This document shows positions 26,103 to 34,354 of a stretch of 45,663 nucleotides of DNA, in pieces. Both the position numbers and the translations under genes were made by a program. The notes beneath the pieces were generated by a model, which worked only from the letters and a program-made list of their open reading frames with translations, did not search any database and was not told the origin of the DNA. The DNA is from Sphingobacterium deserti (GTDB lineage Bacteria > Bacteroidota > Bacteroidia > Sphingobacteriales > Sphingobacteriaceae): contig NZ_JJMU01000035.1 in assembly GCF_000757725.1 (NCBI RefSeq), positions 1 to 45,663 on the forward strand, written 5' to 3'. The stretch's first letter is position 1; every line of letters begins with the position of its first letter.

Positions 26103-26204
26103 ACCGATCATACTAACCACGTATTTTTAGCGTTTTTACATGAAAGTTTAGACTATTGAAGATCATACGCCTTAAACCGTGAATTATTCATGAAATAAAA
26201 ACTT

Positions 26205-27641
26205 ATGAAGAAAATCCATTTATGGGTATTGCCGTTTTGTGCCCTAAGCATAACACAGCCAGCAATTGCTCAAGACATGGCAAGTATAGAGAATGAAGAA
26301 TATACTTTGCATTTAAAAGAGTTAGTCAGTCATCAACGCGATGCAATTTTTTCAGGCATCGATTCCCTAAAAAAGCTTTCCTACGCCGATCCTATCCTAA
26401 ATGCCGAAGATTCTTTGATCTTCCAGCGGATGCGTAAAATTCAGAAGGCGGTTCCGCTGGCTTATAACGAGAAAATTAAATCTTATATCGATAAATACGT
26501 GTCCCGAAATTATAACCCCTACATGTGCAAACTGCAGGGGCTGGCACAACATTATTTCCCTATTTATGAGGAGATATTTGAGGGGACGGGCATTCCCGAT
26601 GAAATAAAGTACATTTCTGTCGTAGAATCATCGTTGGATCCTCACCTGGTGTCCAGATCTGGAGCGGTAGGTTTATGGCAATTTATGTATGCTACTGCCA
26701 AGGGCTACGATTTAACGATGGATAGCTACATCGATGAGCGTAAAGATCCTTATGCGGCCTGTCATGCAGCAAGCCGATATTTCAAAGATGCTTACGATGA
26801 GTTTAATGATTGGTTATTGGCACTCGCCTCCTACAACTGCGGTCGTGGCGCGGTAAGGAGAGCAATAGAACGCTCTGGCCTAGACCATCCCGACTTTTGG
26901 CAATTGTCGCCGTTTTTACCGGAAGAAACACAAAATTACATTCCTAAATTCATTGCCATGACCTATACGTTGAAACATGCGCAAGAATACGGAATAGAAA
27001 ATGCAGCAACGGATTTTGTGTTTGCCGCAAAACCGATTATGGTGGAGAATAATGTAGATCTGGCACGTGTTGCAACGGCAATTAATCTGCCATTGGAAAC
27101 CTTAAAGAAATTTAATCCGTCTTTTAAACGTACCATCGTTGTAGCCAGTAGCGATAAGCCTAAACGATTGATATTACCGCAAACCAGTTCGTCGAATGAT
27201 AGCTTGCTATACGCTGCGCTGAGTAATACAGCATTTCCCGGATCTACGAAGGAGAATGCGATGATACTTGCATCATCGCCTTCCGCACCTGCTAAGTATA
27301 CTGCCAAGCAGGGGGAGTCTTTAGCTTCCGTAGCGCGCAAATTTGGCGTTACCGTGCAAGATCTAAAAGCTTGGAATGGCTTATCATTAAATAGTCGTAT
27401 CGCTGGCCGCACGCTTATTTTGGAAAAAGAAGAAAACACGCGTTTGGCCAAAGCTAAGCATACAACAGCCACTAAATCTTCCACAACGACAGCGTACGTC
27501 ACGTATACCGTGCGTAAAGGAGATACACTTTCGCATATCGCAAACAAGCACAAGGGCAGCAGCATATCGCAAATCAAATCAGACAATAATTTGCGGGGAA
27601 GCAGCTTACGAATAGGTCAGAAAATCAAGATTAAGAAATAA
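26205..27641 (+). CDS. Membrane-bound lytic transglycosylase D-like protein with two LysM domains
   Basis: Cleaves glycan strands of peptidoglycan with formation of 1,6-anhydro ends. The 478-aa protein has a signal peptide (ending PAIAQ), a helical region, and a family 1 SLT domain with catalytic E141 in SVVESSLDPHLVSRSGAVGL followed by WQFM and LALASYNCGRGAV. Two LysM modules lie at about 364-410 and 432-477 (VRKGDTLSHIANKH) for glycan binding. The architecture is that of MltD. Its stop is only 13 nt from the end of the convergent phosphoribosyltransferase gene. Confidence 0.93.
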   Translation: MKKIHLWVLPFCALSITQPAIAQDMASIENEEYTLHLKELVSHQRDAIFSGIDSLKKLSYADPILNAEDSLIFQRMRKIQKAVPLAYNEKIKSYIDKYVSRNYNPYMCKLQGLAQHYFPIYEEIFEGTGIPDEIKYISVVESSLDPHLVSRSGAVGLWQFMYATAKGYDLTMDSYIDERKDPYAACHAASRYFKDAYDEFNDWLLALASYNCGRGAVRRAIERSGLDHPDFWQLSPFLPEETQNYIPKFIAMTYTLKHAQEYGIENAATDFVFAAKPIMVENNVDLARVATAINLPLETLKKFNPSFKRTIVVASSDKPKRLILPQTSSSNDSLLYAALSNTAFPGSTKENAMILASSPSAPAKYTAKQGESLASVARKFGVTVQDLKAWNGLSLNSRIAGRTLILEKEENTRLAKAKHTTATKSSTTTAYVTYTVRKGDTLSHIANKHKGSSISQIKSDNNLRGSSLRIGQKIKIKK

Positions 27642-27647
27642 AATAGG

Positions 27648-27675
27648 GATGCGGTTAGGATAACCAAGCCGCATC
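27648..27675. terminator. Compact hairpin between convergent genes
   Basis: GATGCGG (27648-27654) and CCGCATC (27669-27675) form a 7-bp stem over a 14-nt loop. The right arm lies inside the 3' end of the phosphoribosyltransferase gene. It is a modest candidate for a shared terminator; no T-run follows. Confidence 0.4.
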
Positions 27676-28170
27676 TTCTGTACCGTCAGATTCTTCCAGT
27701 ACAACATCTACGTGCTCCTTCAAAATGGTTGATAGTTTTAGGCCGTAGTAGTCGCTGAATAAGGGGAACTGGTGATGCGATCGATCGATCAAGACAGCCG
27801 TGCGCATCTTTTTGAGAGGAATGTCAAGGAATAATCCTAATCCGTAGGCCAATGTACGCCCGCTGTTCAATACATCGTCAATAAGTATAATAACTTTATC
27901 TTTCGCTATTTCTAACGGCTCATCAGCTGTTGCATCTAAACTACGTTTAGTCTTTGCAATGCTGATTTTCAGTAGCTCGAATTTTTTTTCGGGGGCGATC
28001 TCTGCTAATATCTGTTGTAGGCGTTTTGCAAATACATAGCCACGGTCGGCAATACCTGCTAAAACGATGGATGTCTCCTCAAAATTATCTTCCAAAATCT
28101 GGTAAGCAATCCGGATAGATTTTTGACGAATTTGTTCTTTATCTAAAATAAGGGTTCTTTTCGTAGACAT
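27655..28170 (-). CDS. PyrR-like phosphoribosyltransferase paralogue
   Basis: A 171-aa type I phosphoribosyltransferase. The PRPP loop VIILIDDVLNSGRT is at 93-106 and an AGIADRG segment is at 38-44. It resembles PyrR but diverges from the pyrR product at 337-888 in the flanking helices, and it is not beside pyrimidine genes. It may be a purine or uracil salvage enzyme, or a second regulator. The acidic C-terminus (LEESDGTEDAAWLS) is unlike classical PyrR. Confidence 0.78.
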   Translation of the reverse strand: MSTKRTLILDKEQIRQKSIRIAYQILEDNFEETSIVLAGIADRGYVFAKRLQQILAEIAPEKKFELLKISIAKTKRSLDATADEPLEIAKDKVIILIDDVLNSGRTLAYGLGLFLDIPLKKMRTAVLIDRSHHQFPLFSDYYGLKLSTILKEHVDVVLEESDGTEDAAWLS

Positions 28171-28419
28171 GTTTTATTCTTTGTTTATAACAAGGTAAAA
28201 GTACTAAATCTTTTAAATAAAATCGCACTAAACCGGTAAAGGAGCGTGCGTATAGCCGTCATCTTCCCGATATAAACTTGATACTTCTATAGGTAGAGGG
28301 CGGTCTTTCCGCCTTGATAAGTGAAGTCTTTCTAGATTTGTTTCAACGGACGGGTATTTTTATCCTTTAGCTTTTTGTAGCATAGCTGAATAAGGCGAGA
28401 TGCCCGAATAGGAAGGTAC
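28171..28419. other. Gene-free spacer
   Basis: No open frame with coding character is visible. The only structured element is AGGGCGG-TCTTT-CCGCCTT at 28297-28315, a small hairpin of 7 bp including one G-U pair. It has no T-run and no adjacent promoter match, so a small RNA is possible but unsupported. Confidence 0.5.
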
Positions 28420-28455
28420 AAAAAAGGCCTAGAAATAACATGCTAGGCCTTTTTT
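28420..28455 (-). terminator. Bidirectional terminator after the NlpC/P60 gene
   Basis: AAAAAAGGCCTAG (28420-28432) pairs perfectly with CTAGGCCTTTTTT (28443-28455), a 13-bp stem with a 10-nt loop and T-runs on both strands. It ends 16 nt after the NlpC/P60 stop codon. Confidence 0.93.
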
Positions 28456-28470
28456 ATTATTTTATGGGAA

Positions 28471-29052
28471 TTAATTTAAATTCTTGTTGTCGTCGTCAAG
28501 GTGGGAATTAGCAGTCATTATTCCAGGCTCTTCGATAGGTCTTCCGCCGTTATAGTAGTAGCGCTTCCAATAAGCTTCATTCAAATTGCTGACCATAACG
28601 CCTCTGCTTGAAGAAGCATGAGCAAACTTATCATCTCCTAAATACACACCTACATGGGTAATTTGTCTGCTACGTATTTTAAAGAAAACCAAGTCGCCTG
28701 GCTGCAAATCGTTTTTACGGATTTGTTTTACGTTGGCGTATTGGTTCCGGCTATTGTAGCCAATAGTCGTGTTAAATACGTTTTCATAAACCGCTAGGGA
28801 AAATTTAGAACAATCGATACCATTTTTGGAGTCTCCTCCCAACCTGTAGGGGGTACCCAACCATTCATAGACAAATTGATAAAGCTTTGTGTTCGCCATT
28901 GCGTTTGACGCGACACCCATTATCTGTGAAAAGTATTCTTTAGCAAGGTTATCCGGATCAGCGGAGGTGTTTTTTGATTTGGTTGTTTGTGCCTGCGACA
29001 CTAGACATAAGCCTATGAAGAGCATTCCTGCTACTAGTTTCTTTGTATTCAT
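28471..29052 (-). CDS. C40 family (NlpC/P60) peptidoglycan endopeptidase
   Basis: A 193-aa exported cysteine peptidase that cuts peptide stems of peptidoglycan. A signal peptide ends CLVSQAQ. The catalytic cysteine is C81 in NGIDCSKF, after the motif LGTPYRLGG. The first His is H133 (THVGVYLGDD); the nearby HAS at 145-147 belongs to the same lobe. The protein consists of one P60 domain with a short N-terminal helix and no SH3 or LysM domain. It is transcribed divergently from the threonine operon. Confidence 0.92.
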   Translation of the reverse strand: MNTKKLVAGMLFIGLCLVSQAQTTKSKNTSADPDNLAKEYFSQIMGVASNAMANTKLYQFVYEWLGTPYRLGGDSKNGIDCSKFSLAVYENVFNTTIGYNSRNQYANVKQIRKNDLQPGDLVFFKIRSRQITHVGVYLGDDKFAHASSSRGVMVSNLNEAYWKRYYYNGGRPIEEPGIMTANSHLDDDNKNLN

Positions 29053-29110
29053 TTGTTCGCTTTAATATACAACTTCTATACGCTGTCTTGTATTTTCTAC
29101 AGGACTGAAG

Positions 29111-29141
29111 CAAAACTAATACATAATACGTATTGATCCAA
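29111..29141 (-). promoter_or_regulatory. Promoter of the NlpC/P60 gene
   Basis: On the minus strand TTG (complement of 29139-29141), a 20-nt spacer and TAGTTTTG (complement of 29111-29118) form a complete Bacteroidota promoter about 60 nt before the start codon. Confidence 0.75.
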
Positions 29142-29285
29142 GCATTTTTCACCTTTTTTAACGTAGTTTTAACGTATTTTAACTTTTTATTTTTCGAATT
29201 GGGGTATAAATACCCGAGTCATAAAATCGTAAATTGTCGCGGAGCTAGGAAAGGTCGGTTACGATTTTCACAAAAAAAATTAAAA

Positions 29286-29293
29286 TAAATTTG
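29286..29293 (+). promoter_or_regulatory. -7 element of the threonine operon
   Basis: TAAATTTG matches TAnnTTTG and lies 48 nt before the leader-peptide ATG. The -33 region shows only TTTTC. Transcription from here would include the leader peptide and attenuator. Confidence 0.6.
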
Positions 29294-29340
29294 ATATGTT
29301 CAAATATTTACTCCTATATTTAACAAGTTTTTAAAAGATT

Positions 29341-29406
29341 ATGTACAGACACACTATTATTACATCCATTATTATTACCACCGGCCACAAACCTCGGAGG
29401 AAGTAA
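29341..29406 (+). CDS. Threonine operon leader peptide
   Basis: A 21-codon frame starting MYRHTIITSIIITT and ending PRRK-stop. Nine of its first fourteen residues are Thr or Ile (four Thr, five Ile), the classical signature of a thr leader peptide. The stop codon is at 29404-29406, and a terminator and the thrA gene follow. It is too short for normal gene finding, but its composition and position make it convincing. Ile codons fit because threonine is the precursor of isoleucine. Confidence 0.88.
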   Translation: MYRHTIITSIIITTGHKPRRK

Positions 29407-29468
29407 TTCTATTGTATATATAAGTGTACACAAAATATAGAGCCTTCCTCCACCGGGAAGGCTTTTTT
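29396..29468 (+). promoter_or_regulatory. Transcription attenuator of the thr operon
   Basis: Terminator: GCCTTCC (29442-29448) pairs with GGAAGGC (29456-29462), followed by six T. Competing antiterminator: GGAGGAAG (29396-29403) is the exact complement of CTTCCTCC (29444-29451), which contains most of the left terminator arm. The antiterminator arm abuts the leader stop codon. A ribosome that reaches the stop hides it and the terminator forms; a ribosome stalled at Thr/Ile codons leaves it free and transcription continues. Confidence 0.87.
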
Positions 29469-29506
29469 ATTGATAAACAGGAATTTAATTTTATAAACAG
29501 ACAAAA

Positions 29507-31954
29507 ATGAAAGTATTAAAGTTCGGAGGGACATCCGTAGGTTCAGTAGCGAGCATAGAAGCGGTACTTGATATTGTTAAACACTCCTTTGATAATGGCG
29601 AAAAACCTCTGATTGTTTTATCTGCTATGTCTGGGGTCACTAATTTGCTGACGAAGATGGCGGAGAATGCGGCAGACCGCATTCCTTTTGAAGATGATCT
29701 GAAATTTTTGGAAGAAAAGCATTTTGAAGTTGTTAAAAAGCTGATCGCTGTAAAGTTTCAAAATCCGGTATTCACAAAACTTAAATTGATGTTGAACGAT
29801 CTTGAAGAAATTCTTCAGGGTGTCAGTGCGTTGAAAGAATTGAGTTTACAAAGTAAAGACCTGATTGTATCGTTCGGCGAACGCTTATCAAACTATATGG
29901 TTGCCAAAATCATAGAACAGCAGATCCCGCAAACTGAATTCATTGATGCATCGCACTACGTAAAAACAAACTCCAACTTTGGTAATGCACAGGTGAACGA
30001 AGAACTCACCCATCAACTTATCCAGTCTCTAGGGTACACACATGCTGAAAAGCTGATGTTTGTAACTGGATTCATCGGTACCAATGACAAAGGTCGCGTG
30101 ACCACGCTCGGACGTGGCGGGTCGGATTATACCGCAGCCATATTTGGCTCGGTGTTAGAAGCATCGGCAATAGAAATATGGACTGATGTGAATGGTATGC
30201 TGACAGCCGACCCACGCATTGTGAAGAAGGCGTTCTCGCAGCCGATTCTTTCCTATACCGAGGCCATGGAACTGTCATACTTCGGCGCAAAGGTGATCTA
30301 TCCGCCGACGATGATTCCTGCATTTCTCAAGAAGATTCCCATTGTTATCCGCAACACCTTTGAACCTGGTTTTCCAGGGACTACCATACAATATGAAAGT
30401 GGAAAGTCGAGTTTCCCAATAAAAGGAATTTCTTCCATCTCCGATATATCTGTTATCAATCTATCGGGCAGCGGCATGATTGGCAAGTCGGGCTTCAGCG
30501 GTCGGTTGTTTACCTTATTGGCGCGTGAGCAGATTAATGTGGTACTAATAACGCAATCGTCCTCAGAACATAGCATTACCTTCGCTGTCAATCCAGATGA
30601 TGCGTCAAAGGCAGTAAAATTGATCGAGGCGGAGTTCGAACTCGAGCTGGAAGCCAATAAGCTTCAAGTTCCCGTGGTGGAGGAAAATCTGTCTGTGCTG
30701 GCCATTGTAGGCGAAAATATGAAAAGGACGCCAGGCATGTCTGGCCGATTGTTCTATGCACTGGGACGAAACGGAATCAATGTTCGGGCTATCGCACAAG
30801 GCTCATCAGAACTTAATATATCTGTTATCATCGGCAAGGAAAACCTAGCCAAAGCGCTTAATGCTGTGCACGATGCTTTCTTCGCGCAATTGAAAAAAAC
30901 ACTGCATGTGTTTAACGTAGGTACAGGAAATATAGGGTCTACGCTTTTCCGTCAAATTCACGAACAGCACAACTTCTTGGTGGAGAATAGTGATATTGAG
31001 ATCAATGTAGTGGGCGTTTCTAATTCACGGAAGATGCTTTTCAATAGCGATGGTATTGACTTAACAAGCTGGGCTGACGAATTGGAAGAAAAAGGAGAAT
31101 TGTCTGATTTAGCTTCTTTTATCGATCGCATGCGGGCCATGAACCTGCCAAACTGCGTATTCATCGATAATACGGCTAGTAAACTTCCTTCAACATACTA
31201 TGAGGAAATTTTTAAGGCTAATATCTCCATCGTTACCTGTAATAAGATTGCCAACTCTGGTGAATATGCCCAATATCAAAAATTGCATGAGACAGCTCGC
31301 AAACATGGCGTGGATTTCTTTTACGAAACGAATGTAGGTGCTGGGTTGCCTATTGTGCGTGTATTGAAAGATCTGATGCTAAGTGGCGACCGTATTGTTA
31401 AGATTGAAGCTATACTATCTGGAACGATCTCCTATATATTTAATAATTTTGTTGGCGACTCTTCGTTCTACGAAACGGTCAAACAAGCACAAGAGCTCGG
31501 TTATACAGAGCCCGATCCGCGCGATGACCTAGGAGGTGTTGATTTTATGCGAAAGATGCTAATTCTAGCACGTGATGCAGGTTATGCCCTGGAAGCTGCG
31601 GATGTTGATTTAGGAGCGATCTTGCCACAGGCTTGTTTGGAAGCATCATCGGTAGACGATTTTTATGCTGAATTGCTAAAGGCTGATCAATACTTCAATG
31701 CGTTGAAAGAGAAAGCAAATAGCGAAAATAAAGTGATCCGTTATATTGGCAAGTTGGAAGAAGGAAAGGTCTCTATCGCCTTAGAGATGGTCGATGAAAA
31801 TCATCCTTTTTATGCTTTGTCTGGAAGTGATAACATTATTTCTTTTACGACAGAACGGTACAAAGATCGCCCATTGGTGGTGAAAGGCCCTGGTGCTGGT
31901 GCTGAGGTGACCGCGGCCGGTGTGTTTGCAGATCTAGTAAATGTGGGCGCTTAA
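29507..31954 (+). CDS. thrA: Bifunctional aspartate kinase / homoserine dehydrogenase
   Basis: Catalyses the first and third steps of the aspartate-to-threonine pathway. The 815-aa fusion has an aspartate kinase domain (KFGGTSVGS at 4-12, TLGRGGSDYTAA near 200), two ACT-type regulatory domains (about 310-460, SGRLFTLL and SGRLFYALG), and a homoserine dehydrogenase domain from about 466 (VGTGNIGSTLF, NVGAGLPIV, SGTISYIFN, EPDPRDDLGGVD). Length and domain order equal E. coli ThrA. It starts 101 nt after the leader peptide, and thrB follows 11 nt after its stop. Confidence 0.97.
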   Translation: MKVLKFGGTSVGSVASIEAVLDIVKHSFDNGEKPLIVLSAMSGVTNLLTKMAENAADRIPFEDDLKFLEEKHFEVVKKLIAVKFQNPVFTKLKLMLNDLEEILQGVSALKELSLQSKDLIVSFGERLSNYMVAKIIEQQIPQTEFIDASHYVKTNSNFGNAQVNEELTHQLIQSLGYTHAEKLMFVTGFIGTNDKGRVTTLGRGGSDYTAAIFGSVLEASAIEIWTDVNGMLTADPRIVKKAFSQPILSYTEAMELSYFGAKVIYPPTMIPAFLKKIPIVIRNTFEPGFPGTTIQYESGKSSFPIKGISSISDISVINLSGSGMIGKSGFSGRLFTLLAREQINVVLITQSSSEHSITFAVNPDDASKAVKLIEAEFELELEANKLQVPVVEENLSVLAIVGENMKRTPGMSGRLFYALGRNGINVRAIAQGSSELNISVIIGKENLAKALNAVHDAFFAQLKKTLHVFNVGTGNIGSTLFRQIHEQHNFLVENSDIEINVVGVSNSRKMLFNSDGIDLTSWADELEEKGELSDLASFIDRMRAMNLPNCVFIDNTASKLPSTYYEEIFKANISIVTCNKIANSGEYAQYQKLHETARKHGVDFFYETNVGAGLPIVRVLKDLMLSGDRIVKIEAILSGTISYIFNNFVGDSSFYETVKQAQELGYTEPDPRDDLGGVDFMRKMLILARDAGYALEAADVDLGAILPQACLEASSVDDFYAELLKADQYFNALKEKANSENKVIRYIGKLEEGKVSIALEMVDENHPFYALSGSDNIISFTTERYKDRPLVVKGPGAGAEVTAAGVFADLVNVGA

Positions 31955-31965
31955 AACATGTAGTT

Positions 31966-32949
31966 ATGGAATCATTGGAAAAAAAACAATATCAAATAGA
32001 CTTTAATAACATCTTAGATCATGTTCGTGTTTTTGCACCTGCAACGGTTGCAAACATGATCTGCGGTTTCGACGTGTTGGGCTTTGCCGTTGACCATCCC
32101 GGAGACGAGGTGGCTATGTACCGCGTTGCGCAACCTGGCGTCAGAATTCGTTCCATCGCCGGGGACGATGGAAGATTGCCGTTGGATGCGGACAAAAATA
32201 CGGTGAGCGCTTGTGTTAAAATGTTACTTACGCATTTGGGTCTTCAAGATGAACTGGGTGTTGAAATCGAATTGACGAAGCATATGCCGATAGGGAGTGG
32301 TCTTGGGTCAAGTTCTGCGAGTACCGTGGCTGGGCTGTTTGCTATTAATACGTTGTTGGGAAACCCGCTTTCTAAGACAGCGCTCATGCCGTTCTGCGTA
32401 GAAGGCGAACGCTTAGCCTGTGGGCACGGCCATGCAGATAACGTTGCACCTGCGTTGATGGGCGGTATCACGTTGATTCGCGGTCATAACCATTTGGATG
32501 TAATCAGTTTACCTGTACCGACGGAGTTATATGCTGGTATTGTTTTTCCACAGGTCGATGTACCTACACGAGATGCTAGACAGCTCATCAAAGAGAAAGT
32601 CTTATTAAAAGATGCGGTGACCCAATGGGGAAATATTGCAGGGCTAGTCGCTGGTCTATACGAAAGTGACTACGACCTCATTAGCCGGAGCATGCACGAC
32701 GTATTAATCGAACCAACACGTGCCATCTTAATTCCCGAGTTTTATGAGATGAAAAGCATTGCATTGGCAGCTGGCGCTTTAAGTTTTGGAATTTCGGGCT
32801 CAGGACCATCCGTCGTGGCTATCGCAAAAGGAGAAGCCGTTGCTATGCAGGCTGCAACCGAAATTCAACAGCATTTAACAGCTCATGATATTGATAGTTT
32901 TAAGTACGTCTCGGCTGTTAATGTACATGGTCCAAAAATCCTTGGGTAA
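31966..32949 (+). CDS. thrB: Homoserine kinase
   Basis: A GHMP-family kinase of 327 aa that phosphorylates L-homoserine. The ATP motif PIGSGLGSSSASTVAGL is at about 106-122, preceded by the family start FAPATVANMICGFDVLG, with a C-terminal glycine motif FGISGSGPSVVAI. About 20 residues precede the conserved core. It is the second gene of the thrABC operon. Confidence 0.96.
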   Translation: MESLEKKQYQIDFNNILDHVRVFAPATVANMICGFDVLGFAVDHPGDEVAMYRVAQPGVRIRSIAGDDGRLPLDADKNTVSACVKMLLTHLGLQDELGVEIELTKHMPIGSGLGSSSASTVAGLFAINTLLGNPLSKTALMPFCVEGERLACGHGHADNVAPALMGGITLIRGHNHLDVISLPVPTELYAGIVFPQVDVPTRDARQLIKEKVLLKDAVTQWGNIAGLVAGLYESDYDLISRSMHDVLIEPTRAILIPEFYEMKSIALAAGALSFGISGSGPSVVAIAKGEAVAMQAATEIQQHLTAHDIDSFKYVSAVNVHGPKILG

Positions 32950-32990
32950 TTCAGCGCTGACGTTTTAAGTAGTAAAATAAATAGACAATA

Positions 32991-34298
32991 ATGAAATTAT
33001 ATAGCACCAACAATAAAGATTTACGCGTGTCTTTTCAAGATGCGGTGTTTACTTCCTTGCCACAAGATGGAGGGCTTTACATGCCAGAAGTGATCCCCGT
33101 TTTGGATCCGGCATTCATTCGAAATATACAGCAGTATTCGCTGCAAGACATCGCGTTCCATGTAGCCTCCGCATTAATCGGGGACGATATTCCGGCGGCT
33201 GATCTGAAGGCGATTATTGCTGAGGCGATCAATTTCGATGCGCCTGTGAAATTTCTAGATGCCGAGCAGGCTGTGCTCGAACTCTTCCACGGTCCATCCT
33301 TCGCCTTCAAAGATTTTGGGGCGCGTTTTATGAGCCGCGTAATGGGCTATTTTTCAAAGCAGGGCGATCAGCTGTTAGATGTCTTGGTGGCCACTTCAGG
33401 TGATACTGGAGGTGCGGTGGCGTTGGGCTTTTTAGGTGTAGAAGGCACCCGTGTTACTATTCTTTATCCAAAAGGTAAGGTTTCCAAAGTGCAAGAAGAT
33501 CAACTTACCACCAATGGTAAAAACATTCGTGCCCTGGAGGTTGATGGCACCTTTGATGACTGCCAGACATTAGTGAAGACTGCATTTAATGATGAAACCT
33601 TGAATAAAGAACTTCGCTTGACATCGGCAAACTCGATCAATATCGCCAGGCTGATACCGCAGACGTTCTACTACTTTTGGGCCTATGCACAGTTGCGTTC
33701 GCAAGGCGCACAAGACGTGGTCTTTACTGTTCCTAGCGGTAATTTTGGTAATATTGGCGCCGGTCTTTTAGCCTATAAAATGGGGCTGCCCGTGAAGCAT
33801 TTCGTGGCAGGGACAAACATCAATGATACCGTTCCACGTTTCTTGCAAAACGGGAAATATGCTCCTAAGCCTTCCACACAAACCCTAGCCAATGCCATGG
33901 ATGTAGGCAATCCAAGTAATTGGGTCCGCATACAAGATTTATTCGGTCAGGATCTTGATGCCATTCGTGCGGTAGTATCATCCTATACTTACACCGATGA
34001 AGAGACAAAACTTGGTATGGAAGAGATGTATGCACGCTACAACTACGTCGCATGTCCGCACACCGCCATTGCTTATTTAGCAGCGAAGCAATACCGTAAA
34101 GAACATGAGGGGAACTATGCCTCCGTATTTTTGTCTACGGCACATCCTTGTAAATTTCCTGATGCTATTACCGCTGAAGCTTTTCAAGCTATCGAGCTTC
34201 CGGCAGAGGCTATCGCTTTAGCACAAAAGGAACGCCTCGTTAGCAAAATTGATGTAGATTATGATGGTTTTAAGTCGTATTTGCTAATGAATAAATAG
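32991..34298 (+). CDS. thrC: Threonine synthase
   Basis: A PLP enzyme of 435 aa that converts O-phosphohomoserine to threonine. The PLP lysine is in GPSFAFKDFGARF (about residue 106), with the phosphate-binding VATSGDTGGAVALG and the motif TVPSGNFGNIGAGLLA. The N-terminal ISLQD-like segment and overall length place it with the long-chain threonine synthases. It is the last gene of the operon; no strong terminator follows before the methyltransferase gene 56 nt later, which has its own -7 element. Confidence 0.97.
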   Translation: MKLYSTNNKDLRVSFQDAVFTSLPQDGGLYMPEVIPVLDPAFIRNIQQYSLQDIAFHVASALIGDDIPAADLKAIIAEAINFDAPVKFLDAEQAVLELFHGPSFAFKDFGARFMSRVMGYFSKQGDQLLDVLVATSGDTGGAVALGFLGVEGTRVTILYPKGKVSKVQEDQLTTNGKNIRALEVDGTFDDCQTLVKTAFNDETLNKELRLTSANSINIARLIPQTFYYFWAYAQLRSQGAQDVVFTVPSGNFGNIGAGLLAYKMGLPVKHFVAGTNINDTVPRFLQNGKYAPKPSTQTLANAMDVGNPSNWVRIQDLFGQDLDAIRAVVSSYTYTDEETKLGMEEMYARYNYVACPHTAIAYLAAKQYRKEHEGNYASVFLSTAHPCKFPDAITAEAFQAIELPAEAIALAQKERLVSKIDVDYDGFKSYLLMNK

Positions 34299-34341
34299 GA
34301 ACTTCCGTGCTTTTTTTGATGTAACTACAGAAGTTTAACTT

Positions 34342-34349
34342 TACTTTTG
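34342..34349 (+). promoter_or_regulatory. -7 element of the rRNA methyltransferase gene
   Basis: TACTTTTG matches TAnnTTTG and lies only 5 nt before the ATG at 34355, implying a nearly leaderless mRNA. A TTG at 34316-34318 is 23 nt upstream, slightly further than ideal. Confidence 0.5.
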
Positions 34350-34354
34350 TAGCC

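Noticed and set aside
26963..27586. 207-aa open frame antisense to the lytic transglycosylase
   Set aside because: It lies entirely opposite a well-supported gene with catalytic and LysM motifs and shows no recognisable domain.
28297..28315. Small RNA candidate in the spacer before the NlpC/P60 terminator
   Set aside because: A single short hairpin without T-run or promoter is not enough to call an RNA gene.
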